A DNA stretch of 64,000 nt, taken from Nocardioides exalbidus. Its GTDB lineage: Bacteria; Actinomycetota; Actinomycetes; Propionibacteriales; Nocardioidaceae. A program made the translations under genes and the position numbers. Below the pieces are notes generated by a model, which ran no database searches, was not told where the DNA came from, and saw nothing but the letters and a program-made list of their open reading frames with translations. Within the stretch, counting starts at the first letter, position 1. Each line of letters starts with the position of its first letter. This document shows positions 25,461-32,431 of this stretch, piece by piece. The DNA lies in assembly GCF_900105585.1 (NCBI RefSeq), contig NZ_FNRT01000002.1, positions 1,612,001 to 1,676,000 on the forward strand, given 5' to 3'.

Positions 25461-26240
25461 TCAGGGGCAGCAGGGGTCGAACCGGAAGCCGACGCCGCGG
25501 ATCGTGCGGATCCACTCGTTGTCGGGGGCGGCGTTGCGCAGCTTGCGGCGCAGGTTGGCCAGGTGCACGTCGACGACGTGGGTGCTGTCGGGGACGAACT
25601 CGGTCGCCCAGACCGCACGCAGCAGCTCCTCGCGCGGCACCACGACGCCGGAGTTGGCGACGAGGTGGGCGAGCAGGTCGAACTCCGTGCGGGTGAGGTC
25701 GATCTCGACACCCCCGACGAGCACCTCGCGGGCGCCGCGGTTGAGCGTCAGGTGCCGGCAGCCGAGGGTGGGCAGCGCGGCCACGGCGATCCCGCCGGTG
25801 GGCTCGGTCGAGCGCAGCGCGGCGGTGCCCTGGGTGGTGTGCCCGGGCTCGCTGACCAGCGCCTCGGAGGTGCGCGGACGGCGGAAGAGGGCGGCGACGC
25901 GCGCCTGGAGCTCGCGCATCGAGAAGGGCTTGACGAGGTAGTCGTCGGCGCCGACCTCGAGGCCGATCAGCCGGTCGACCTCGGCGGTGCGGCCGCTGAC
26001 CACGATGACGTAGCAGTCGCTCACCAGGCGGATCTGGCGGCAGACCTCGACGCCGTCGATGTCGGGGAGGGAGAGGTCGAGCGTGACGAGGTCGGGCTTG
26101 CGCTCCCGGATGACGGCCAGGGCGTCGGCCCCGGTCGAGGCGACGACCACGTCGAAGCCCGCCTGGTCGAGGAGCTTGGAGATGACGTCGCCGACATCGT
26201 GGTCGTCCTCGACGACCACGGCAATGCGTTCATTCATCAT
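25461..26240 (-). CDS. OmpR/PhoB-family response regulator A
   Basis: 259 residues from ATG at 26240 (a second ATG follows). The receiver keeps EDD at 11-13, phosphoacceptor Asp55 (LVTLDLSLPDIDG), the S/T switch in VVSGR and K in LVKPFS. A 50-residue linker leads to a winged-helix domain with IDLTRTEFDLLAHLVANSG and HVVDVHLANLRRKL...IRTIRGVGFRF. It faces the permease gene (12-bp gap), with no kinase beside it. It is a close paralogue of the next gene in both domains. Confidence 0.9.
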   Translation of the reverse strand: MMNERIAVVVEDDHDVGDVISKLLDQAGFDVVVASTGADALAVIRERKPDLVTLDLSLPDIDGVEVCRQIRLVSDCYVIVVSGRTAEVDRLIGLEVGADDYLVKPFSMRELQARVAALFRRPRTSEALVSEPGHTTQGTAALRSTEPTGGIAVAALPTLGCRHLTLNRGAREVLVGGVEIDLTRTEFDLLAHLVANSGVVVPREELLRAVWATEFVPDSTHVVDVHLANLRRKLRNAAPDNEWIRTIRGVGFRFDPCCP

Positions 26241-26512
26241 CAGTCAGGCTCCTGTTGACGATCCAACTACCCGGGACCGAGGCAGCCAAACCATGGGCAG
26301 GCCACCGATTCCTGACCGGCCCGCTGGTGCGGGTCGACCGGAGCCGGGCTCGGTGCGGGTCCCCACGACCGCCGAGCCACTACCGATGTTAGGTGGTGAT
26401 GCCACGGCGTGGGGGCGAATCGCCCCGACTGCCGTTCATCGGCCGTTGGTGTCCCGGACGCGCCGACCCCGTGGCCGGGCACCGCAGGGCGCCGGACCAC
26501 GGGGATATGACG
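26241..26512. other. Non-coding spacer between the two response-regulator genes
   Basis: It holds the promoter of regulator A and the terminal region of regulator B. A short imperfect inverted repeat (CCACTACC-N7-GGTGGTG, 26377-26398) is visible. No convincing gene was seen on either strand. Confidence 0.4.
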
Positions 26513-27343
26513 TCAGAAGTCGAGGCCCTTGGCCCAGTCCTCGGAGTCGAAGTGCGCCACCAGGAAGGGGCCGCCGCCGGCGCGACGCTCGCGCGGATCG
26601 TCCTCGCGGTCCATCCGGTAGCCGATGCCGCGGATCGTGTGGATCCACGTCGCCGCCGAGTGCCGGCGCAGCTTGCCGCGGAGGTTGGCGACGTGGACGT
26701 CGACCAGGTGGTGGTCGTGCGTCAGCGCGCTGCTCCAGATGGCCAGGACCATCTCCTCCCGGGTGCAGACCCGGGAGAGGTGCGTGGCGAGGTACTCCAG
26801 GACGTCGTACTCGATGCGGGTCAGGTCGACGATCATCCCGTCGACCTGCACCTCGCGGCGTGCGGAGTTGATGACGAGGCCGGCACCGCAGTTGATGGTG
26901 CTCGGCTCGTCCGCCGGACGGGCCGGGCTCGGCACGTGCGGCGCCTGCGCGGCCGCCTCCTCCGTAGCCCCGCTGGAGCGCGGCCGTCGGAACAGCGCCG
27001 CCACCCGTGCGCGCAGCTCGCGCGGCGAGAAGGGCTTGAGCACGAAGTCGTCGGCGCCGACCTCGAGGCCGATGAGCTTGTCGACCTCGTCGGACCGTGC
27101 GGACACGATCACGATGTAGCAGTCGCTGGTCTCACGGATCCGACGGCACACCTCGATGCCGTCCATGTGCGGCAGCGTCAGGTCGAGCGTGACCAGGTCG
27201 GGCGGGTCGTCGGCTGCGATCCCCACCGCAGCACGGCCGTCCGGGGCCGACGTGACGCGGAATCCCGCGCCTTCGAGCGTCTCGACCAGGGCCGAGGAGA
27301 TGTCTGGATCGTCCTCGACGACCAGGGCATGAAGATCTTGCAC
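26513..27343 (-). CDS. OmpR/PhoB-family response regulator B
   Basis: 276 residues from GTG at 27343. Receiver: EDD at 10-12, Asp54 in LVTLDLTLPHMDG, Lys in VLKPFSPREL. Winged helix: VDLTRIEYDVLEYLATHLS and LVDVHVANLRGKLRRHSAATWIHTIRGIGYRMD. It differs from regulator A in its linker and in a 35-residue C-terminal tail (DDPRERRAGGGPFLVAHFDSEDWAKGLDF) that follows the wing. Both are orphan regulators separated by 272 bp of non-coding DNA. Confidence 0.9.
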   Translation of the reverse strand: MQDLHALVVEDDPDISSALVETLEGAGFRVTSAPDGRAAVGIAADDPPDLVTLDLTLPHMDGIEVCRRIRETSDCYIVIVSARSDEVDKLIGLEVGADDFVLKPFSPRELRARVAALFRRPRSSGATEEAAAQAPHVPSPARPADEPSTINCGAGLVINSARREVQVDGMIVDLTRIEYDVLEYLATHLSRVCTREEMVLAIWSSALTHDHHLVDVHVANLRGKLRRHSAATWIHTIRGIGYRMDREDDPRERRAGGGPFLVAHFDSEDWAKGLDF

Positions 27344-27540
27344 GTGTTACCCCCACTGAATCACTGCAGAAGCGGGGACCCCACGTCCCCACCGTGGCGC
27401 CGCCCGAGAGGGCGTCGATCGATATTAAGGGCAGGTTCACCGCAAAAACAGTGGTGCTAGCCGGTGTGGACACCCGGTCTAGACATGCTGATCTGCGAAA
27501 TCAGTGGCCAGAATCGCCGGTGGCCACGGTTTCCGTGACG

Positions 27541-28461
27541 TCAGGACAGGTCCACCGCGCGATTGACCCAGATGGTTCCTGCCACCATCCCCACTCGTTC
27601 GTAGAGACCCAGTGCCCCCGTCCGCGAGTCGGTGCTCAGCTCGGAGGTCGTGGCGCCGTGCTCGCGCGCCCGGGCGAAGGAGTCGACGAGCAGTGCTTGG
27701 GCGATCCCGCGGTTGCGCTGGTCGCGGCGCACCGCCAGCCGGTCGACGTAGCCGGTCGTGCCGTCCTCGGACACCAGCACGAGCGAGACGCCGACCACGG
27801 CACCGTCGGCGTCGAGCGCGACGCGCAGGTTCCACGGCTCGAAACCGGGGCGACCGACCAGCGAGGCCTCGAAGTCCTCGAACGCCTCCCGGTCGCGCTC
27901 CGACCACTCGAGGAACGCGTCCTCCAGCACGTCGTGGGCCGCGCGCCGCTCGTCCGGCGCCGCGGTGCGGACGACGTAGCCCTCCGGCAGGTCGCGCTCG
28001 GCGATCGTCGTGCCCTCGGGCAGCGTGAGCACCCAGCTCGTCCAGCGCACCCGGAACCCGAGCTCCTCCAGCAGCCGGTCGCCCGGGGAGCCCTGGGGCA
28101 CCGGCATCCCGACGATGCTCGACCCGAGGCTGCGGCCGAGGTCCTGCAGCCAGCCGGCCAGCCAGGTGCCGATGCCGCGGCCGCGGTGGGAGGGCAGGAC
28201 GGCGGTGTCGGCGCGGTCGGCGCCCATCAGCTCGGCGTACGCCACCAGGGTCTCGCCGTCCCACACCCCGACCGACCGGGCACCGAGGTCGTGGCTGGGG
28301 CGCGCCCAGTCGCTGACGATGTCGGCCTCCTCGATCGCGACCTGGCCGATGTCCTCCTGCTCCTGGGCGACCATCAGCACGAAGACGGCGTGGGCGTCGG
28401 ACCTCGTCAGCGGGCGGGTGGTGAGCCCAGCGGGCAGCTGTGCCTGATCGGGAGGAGCCAT
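27541..28461 (-). CDS. GNAT-family N-acetyltransferase with two GNAT domains
   Basis: 306 residues from ATG at 28461. Two acetyl-CoA-binding motif A copies are visible: VLPSHRGRGIGTWLAGWL near residue 95 and AVRRDQRNRGIAQALLVDS near 240, each the R/Q-x2-G-x-G/A type. This tandem GNAT form is common in actinobacteria, where such enzymes acetylate amines on small molecules, including some aminoglycosides and mycothiol precursors; the substrate cannot be told here. The start is 95 bp from the divergent helicase start, so they share a promoter region. Confidence 0.85.
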   Translation of the reverse strand: MAPPDQAQLPAGLTTRPLTRSDAHAVFVLMVAQEQEDIGQVAIEEADIVSDWARPSHDLGARSVGVWDGETLVAYAELMGADRADTAVLPSHRGRGIGTWLAGWLQDLGRSLGSSIVGMPVPQGSPGDRLLEELGFRVRWTSWVLTLPEGTTIAERDLPEGYVVRTAAPDERRAAHDVLEDAFLEWSERDREAFEDFEASLVGRPGFEPWNLRVALDADGAVVGVSLVLVSEDGTTGYVDRLAVRRDQRNRGIAQALLVDSFARAREHGATTSELSTDSRTGALGLYERVGMVAGTIWVNRAVDLS

Positions 28462-28542
28462 GTGGGGAGTGTGCTGCCTCACGTCGGTGCCTGTCGCGGG
28501 CATTTCCAGCCCCCGAGGAATGCCCGTTTCACGCCTGAAGCC

Positions 28543-28558
28543 CTACCGTTGTCGGGTG
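28543..28558 (+). promoter_or_regulatory. Leaderless-type -10 box before the helicase gene
   Basis: TACCGT at 28543-28548 lies 7 bp before the GTG at 28556, the spacing seen for transcripts that start at the start codon. No ribosome-binding sequence is present before this GTG, which fits. Confidence 0.45.
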
Positions 28559-30289
28559 AGTGACGACCAGCCCGAAGCACCTGAGCAGAACTTCTCCGAC
28601 CTCGGCCTCGCGCCCGAGGTCCTCAAGGCGCTGGCCGACGTCGGGTACGAGACCCCCTCGCAGATCCAGGCGCTGACCATCCCGCCGCTGCTCGAGGGCC
28701 GCCACGTCGTGGGCCTCGCCCAGACCGGCACCGGCAAGACGGCCGCGTTCGCGCTGCCGATCCTGTCGCAGCTCGACATGGACCAGAAGACCCCGCAGGC
28801 GCTCGTCCTCGCCCCGACCCGCGAGCTCGCGCTGCAGGTCTCGGAGGCCTTCGAGAAGTACGCCGCCCACATGAAGGGCGTCCGCGTCCTGCCGATCTAC
28901 GGCGGCCAGGGCTACGGCGTCCAGCTCTCCGCCCTGCGCCGCGGGGTGCACGTCGTCGTCGGCACCCCGGGCCGCATCATGGACCACCTCGAGAAGGGCA
29001 CGCTCGACCTCAGCGAGCTCCGCTTCCTCGTCCTCGACGAGGCCGACGAGATGCTCAAGATGGGCTTCGCCGAGGACGTCGAGACGATCCTCGCCGACAC
29101 CCCGGACGACAAGCACGTCGCCCTCTTCTCTGCGACCATGCCGGCCCAGATCCGCCGGATCTCGAAGAAGTACCTCGAGGACCCCGTCGAGATCACCGTC
29201 AAGAACAAGACGACGACCTCGTCCACGATCACCCAGCGCTACCTGATCGTGTCCTACCCGCAGAAGGTCGACGCCCTCACCCGCATCCTCGAGGTCGAGA
29301 ACTTCGAGGGGATGATCGTCTTCGTCCGCACGAAGAACGAGACCGAGACGCTCGCCGAGAAGCTCCGCGCCCGCGGCTACTCCGCGATGGCCATCAACGG
29401 CGACGTCGCTCAGGTCCAGCGTGAGCGCACGGTCAACCAGCTCAAGGCCGGCAAGCTCGACATCCTCGTCGCCACCGACGTCGCCGCCCGCGGCCTCGAC
29501 GTCGAGCGGATCAGCCACGTCGTCAACTACGACATCCCGACCGACACCGAGTCCTACGTCCACCGCATCGGTCGCACCGGCCGTGCCGGTCGCAGCGGTG
29601 ACTCGATCGCCTTCGTCACCCCGCGCGAGCGCCACCTGCTCCGCGCGATCGAGAAGGCGACCCGCCAGCCGCTGACCCAGATGCAGCTGCCGACGGTCGA
29701 CGACGTCAACGCGACCCGCCTCTCGCGCTTCGACGACCAGATCACCCAGGCGCTGACCGAGCCCGAGCGCATCGACTTCTTCCGCGACGTGGTCTCCCAC
29801 TACGTCGAGGAGCACGACGTCCCCGAGGTCGACGTCGCAGCCGCGCTGGCCGCGGTGATGCACGGGGAGCAGCCGCTCCTGCTCGAGCCCGAGCCCGAGC
29901 CGCGCCAGCGGTCCTTCGAGGAGCGCTCGACCCACGCGGGCAAGGGCGAGCGGCAGCCGCGGGAGTCGCGCAGCGGCGCGCCGATGGCGGCGTACCGCAT
30001 CGAGGTCGGCAAGCGCCACAAGGTCGAGCCGCGCCAGATCGTGGGCGCCCTGGCCAACGAGGGCGGCCTGTCGCGCGGCGACTTCGGCTACATCTCGATC
30101 AAGCCCGACTTCTCCGTCGTGGAGCTCCCCGCCGACCTGCCCGCCGGCACGCTCGATCGCCTCGCCGGCACCCGCATCTCCGGCAAGCTCATCGAGATCA
30201 AGCCGGACAACGGCCCCTATCGCGGTCGTCCCGGTGGCGGCCACAAGGGTGGATCCGGCGGCTACAAGGGCAAGCGCCCGCGCACCTGA
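28556..30289 (+). CDS. deaD: DEAD-box ATP-dependent RNA helicase (DeaD/CsdA type)
   Basis: 577 residues from GTG at 28556. Motifs in order: Q-motif around F13 and Q37, Walker A AQTGTGKT at 55-62, PTRELA, VLDEADEM (DEAD box), SAT, then the second RecA domain ending in HRIGRTGRAGR. Residues about 480-555 (AYRIEVGKRHKVEPRQIVGALANEGGLSRGDFGYISIK) form a DbpA-type RNA-binding domain, and the tail is Gly/Lys-rich. CsdA-like helicases unwind rRNA and mRNA in the cold and in ribosome assembly. It is followed by a palindromic terminator and stands as a single gene. Confidence 0.95.
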   Translation: MSDDQPEAPEQNFSDLGLAPEVLKALADVGYETPSQIQALTIPPLLEGRHVVGLAQTGTGKTAAFALPILSQLDMDQKTPQALVLAPTRELALQVSEAFEKYAAHMKGVRVLPIYGGQGYGVQLSALRRGVHVVVGTPGRIMDHLEKGTLDLSELRFLVLDEADEMLKMGFAEDVETILADTPDDKHVALFSATMPAQIRRISKKYLEDPVEITVKNKTTTSSTITQRYLIVSYPQKVDALTRILEVENFEGMIVFVRTKNETETLAEKLRARGYSAMAINGDVAQVQRERTVNQLKAGKLDILVATDVAARGLDVERISHVVNYDIPTDTESYVHRIGRTGRAGRSGDSIAFVTPRERHLLRAIEKATRQPLTQMQLPTVDDVNATRLSRFDDQITQALTEPERIDFFRDVVSHYVEEHDVPEVDVAAALAAVMHGEQPLLLEPEPEPRQRSFEERSTHAGKGERQPRESRSGAPMAAYRIEVGKRHKVEPRQIVGALANEGGLSRGDFGYISIKPDFSVVELPADLPAGTLDRLAGTRISGKLIEIKPDNGPYRGRPGGGHKGGSGGYKGKRPRT

Positions 30290-30300
30290 GCTTCGTGGAT

Positions 30301-30334
30301 CGGGGCGGTCACCGGATATCCGGTGACCGCCCCG
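30301..30334. terminator. 34-bp perfect palindrome with GATATC centre (copy 2)
   Basis: It starts 11 bp after the helicase stop. The inner GTCACCGGATATCCGGTGAC is identical to copy 1 at 17676-17695; here the arms extend to CGGGGCG on the left and its complement on the right. A transcript would form a 15-bp stem or more. There is no T-tract. Confidence 0.7.
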
Positions 30335-30390
30335 CTTCGCACCCCAGATCTCGGCCGACAAGCGGGAGACTCGGGTGCACAGCACGCCAC

Positions 30391-30852
30391 TCAGGCCGAG
30401 ACGAGCTCCTGCTCGCGCTCGCTGGTACGACGGCGGGTGAGGAGCGCGTCGACCGAGAGCCGGCCGGGTCCGGTGCCGGCGAGCACGAGGCCGAGGGCGC
30501 CGAGCACCATGACCAGCTCGTAGCCGCCCTCGCCCGCGAAGAAGGCGTCGCGGTGGACGTACCACCACGCGCCCGCCATGTTGGCCGCCCACAGCACCCC
30601 GACGACCGGGGTGAGGGCGCCGAGCAGGATCAGCACGCCGCCGCCGACCTCGATCGAGATCGCGAAGAGCGCGGCCGCGCCCGCGGCCGGGATGCCCATG
30701 GCCTCGAAGCCCTCGGCCGTGCCGCCGAGCCCGCCCTGGTCGAGCTTCTGCAGGCCGTGGGCCACCATCGTCACGCCGAGGGCGATGCGCCCCACGAGCA
30801 GGGCGACGTCGGCGGTGGGGGTGGTGCGGGGATGGATCGTGGGGATGTTCAT
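30391..30852 (-). CDS. DoxX family membrane protein
   Basis: 153 residues from ATG at 30852. Four hydrophobic helices are visible, beginning ALLVGRIALGVTMVAHGLQKL, then AGAAALFAISIEVGGGVLILLGAL, VLWAANMAGAWWYVHRDAFFAGEGGYELVMVLGALGLVL. This is the DoxX fold, linked in actinobacteria to redox and thiol stress together with partners such as SodA and SseA. The C-terminal LTRRRTSEREQE is cytoplasmic. It lies downstream of the YceI gene on the same strand, with an operator-like palindrome at its start and a large inverted repeat between the two. Confidence 0.88.
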   Translation of the reverse strand: MNIPTIHPRTTPTADVALLVGRIALGVTMVAHGLQKLDQGGLGGTAEGFEAMGIPAAGAAALFAISIEVGGGVLILLGALTPVVGVLWAANMAGAWWYVHRDAFFAGEGGYELVMVLGALGLVLAGTGPGRLSVDALLTRRRTSEREQELVSA

Positions 30853-30871
30853 CGTCTCTACCTCCGAGTGG

Positions 30872-30890
30872 TTGACGGTTGAACCATCAA
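30872..30890. promoter_or_regulatory. Operator-like palindrome TTGACGGTTGAACCATCAA
   Basis: The arms TTGA..GGTT and AACC..TCAA mirror each other around a central G with one mismatch each side. It lies 20 bp upstream of the DoxX ATG, where a repressor would block the promoter. A related site precedes YceI. MarR or PadR family is a guess. Confidence 0.5.
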
Positions 30891-30923
30891 CGGTAGGCGG
30901 GGAACATGTGAGGAACCTGTGAG

Positions 30924-31033
30924 CCGACCGGGCACTTGCTCCCCGTCACGTGCAGCGACCGGGCGCTTCCTCCCCGTGTTGCGGGAGGAAGCGCCCGGTC
31001 GGCGTGCGTGACGGGGACGAAGTGCCCGGTCGG
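30924..31033. repeat. Nested double inverted repeat (four GACCGGGC-CTT--TCCCCG arms)
   Basis: The outer arms 30924-30950 and 31007-31033 are inverted copies with two mismatches over 27 bp. The inner arms 30955-30976 and 30981-31002 are a perfect inverted pair around a short loop. All four arms share GACCGGGC(A/G)CTT and TCCCCG, so the block is four copies of one motif arranged head to head twice. It lies between the end of YceI and the start of DoxX, so it could act as terminator, attenuator or a mobile repeat remnant. Confidence 0.85.
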
Positions 31034-31039
31034 TGGAGG

Positions 31040-31609
31040 TCAGGCGCTCTTGATGGCCGAGACGTCGAACTCGAGCTTGATCTTCTCGGAGACGAGGACG
31101 CCGCCGGTCTCGAGCGCGGCGTTCCAGGTGAGGCCCCAGTCCTTGCGGTTGATGGTGGTCTCGCCCTCGAAGCCGACGCGGGTGTTGCCGAACGGGTCGA
31201 CGGCCGAGCCGGTCTGCTCGAACTCGATCGTGACGGGCTTGGTGACGTCCTTGATGGTCAGGTCGCCGGTGATGGTCCAGTCGGAGCCCGACTTGGAGAC
31301 CTCGGTGGAGGAGAACGTGATGGCCGGGTAGGTCTCGGCGTCGAAGAAGTCGGCGGACTTGAGGTGGCCGTCGCGGTCCGCGGTGCCGGACTCGATCGAG
31401 GCGACCTCGATGGAGAGGTCGACCTTGGAGTTCGACGGGGTGGCCTCGTCGATCTTCGCGGTGCCGCTGAAGGCGTGGAACTGGCCGCGGACCTTGGTGA
31501 CCATCGCGTGGCGGGCGACGAAGCCGAGGCGGCTGTGCGTGACGTCGAGGGCGTAGTCGCCGGAGATGTCGTCGATGGCGGTGGTGGGGGCGTCGAAGGC
31601 GCTGGACAT
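31040..31609 (-). CDS. YceI family protein
   Basis: 189 residues from ATG at 31609 with AGGAGA 8 bp upstream. The lipocalin-like YceI fold is clear: YALDVTHSRLGFVARHAMVTKVRGQF, then KVDLSIEVASIESGTADRDGHLKSADFFDAETYPAITFSS and TIKDVTKPVTIEFE. YceI proteins bind isoprenoid-like lipids (polyprenols, quinone relatives). There is no signal peptide, so a cytosolic form is likely. Its upstream palindrome resembles that of the DoxX gene; the pair may answer one regulator. Confidence 0.93.
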   Translation of the reverse strand: MSSAFDAPTTAIDDISGDYALDVTHSRLGFVARHAMVTKVRGQFHAFSGTAKIDEATPSNSKVDLSIEVASIESGTADRDGHLKSADFFDAETYPAITFSSTEVSKSGSDWTITGDLTIKDVTKPVTIEFEQTGSAVDPFGNTRVGFEGETTINRKDWGLTWNAALETGGVLVSEKIKLEFDVSAIKSA

Positions 31610-31636
31610 GGCGTGGTCTCCTGAGGTGTCGGGTTG

Positions 31637-31654
31637 TTGATCCAAGATTCAACC
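31637..31654. promoter_or_regulatory. Operator-like site TTGATCCAAGATTCAACC
   Basis: An imperfect inverted repeat with TTGATC and GATTCAA arms lies 28 bp upstream of the YceI ATG. On the other strand it begins GGTTGAA, the same as the half-site at 30872-30890. Confidence 0.45.
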
Positions 31655-31721
31655 AAACGAACGTACACCGTCGGCGGATCATTCCCCAGAGGCGCGAGGA
31701 ATTTCCTGTCGCCCGGACATG

Positions 31722-31759
31722 CCACGAGCCGCCTCCCCGGGCGGGGACGCGGCTCGTGG
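31722..31759. terminator. 17-bp stem terminator after the 41-residue gene
   Basis: CCACGAGCCGCCTCCCC pairs with GGGGACGCGGCTCGTGG with a single mismatch and a 4-base loop. It lies 24 bp after the stop of the small minus-strand gene, supporting that gene's reality. Confidence 0.75.
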
Positions 31760-31783
31760 TGTGACTGGTGAAGACCTGGCCGC

Positions 31784-31909
31784 TCAGGCTGCCTTGCTCT
31801 GGGCAACTCCGGCGATCGACCAGTGTGCCTCCATGCGGGTGCGACCCGACGCATCCGTGACGGCGACCCAGGTGCAGACCGGCACTGCGGACATCGTGTG
31901 CTTGCTCAT
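31784..31909 (-). CDS. 41-residue small protein of unknown function
   Basis: From ATG at 31909 with a strong GGAGGTG ribosome site 4 bp upstream. The protein MSKHTMSAVPVCTWVAVTDASGRTRMEAHWSIAGVAQSKAA ends before a strong hairpin, and a TACCTT -10-like box lies about 40 bp upstream. The middle reads as two beta strands (TWVAVTD, RMEAHWS) joined by an ASGRT turn. I do not recognise a family. The tight RBS-gene-terminator layout is good evidence for a real small gene. Confidence 0.68.
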   Translation of the reverse strand: MSKHTMSAVPVCTWVAVTDASGRTRMEAHWSIAGVAQSKAA

Positions 31910-32156
31910 GTGACACCTCCCGTTCACTTTCTGTTCACCTAAGGTAGCACGTCCCCACTGGCACACACCACTTTCGCTGGAAGTCGTCGAACTTCCCCCA
32001 CTTGCGGTCCCAGAGCATCACCGAAGCGGTGTCGGCACTCCACCTGGGGCGGATGTGACTACCACTCGAAGGCAACCTGAGTGGCTGAAGTGAGATTTCT
32101 GCCCGATTTCGGGCAGGAAGTTGGCATCGGGTCGATTTCCCGGCACGATCTGACGT
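31910..32156. other. AT-richer spacer upstream of the 86-residue gene
   Basis: It holds the promoter of the 41-residue gene (minus) and that of the gene at 32157 (plus). GATTTC-like short repeats (CCGATTTCGGGC, TCGATTTCCCGG) are seen near 32102 and 32131. No further gene was found. Confidence 0.35.
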
Positions 32157-32417
32157 GTGCCGGACCCCGCACTCGTCGCCCACGTCGTCGCCACCACCTC
32201 GCTCACCCCGGGCGAGGCGGCACGGGTCATCGACGACGTGATCGCCTTCCACGCCCAGAGCGTGGAGGACTACGTGCGCACCCGGCACGCCCATCTCAAG
32301 ACCTTCGGCGCGAAGAACCCCGAGATCTTCGCCCGCATCGCCGAGGAGCTCGGCCAACGCGTCGTCGCGGCTCCCGAGCTCAGCGAGCGCCAGCTGCGCC
32401 GGATCATCTACACGTGA
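32157..32417 (+). CDS. Small helical protein, conserved-looking, upstream of glmS
   Basis: 86 residues from GTG at 32157. It is acidic and mostly helical: LVAHVVATTSLTPGEAARVIDDVIAFHAQSVEDYVRTRHAHLKTFG, then KNPEIFARIAEELGQRVV and APELSERQLRRIIYT. A GATCTGACGT sequence directly before the GTG fits a leaderless start. It ends 14 bp before glmS and is probably co-transcribed. I recognise no domain; the spacing of charged helices suggests a helix-bundle or DNA-binding small protein. Confidence 0.72.
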   Translation: MPDPALVAHVVATTSLTPGEAARVIDDVIAFHAQSVEDYVRTRHAHLKTFGAKNPEIFARIAEELGQRVVAAPELSERQLRRIIYT

Positions 32418-32431
32418 GGAAGACCTGAAGC

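Noticed and set aside
27344..27540. A tRNA or small RNA in the AT-richer spacer before regulator B
   Set aside because: No cloverleaf or hairpin with a T-tract was found; the AT-rich region is better explained as a promoter.
30924..31033. The nested inverted repeat as a riboswitch or RNA gene
   Set aside because: Four copies of one motif in mirrored order point to a repeat block; no known riboswitch core is seen.
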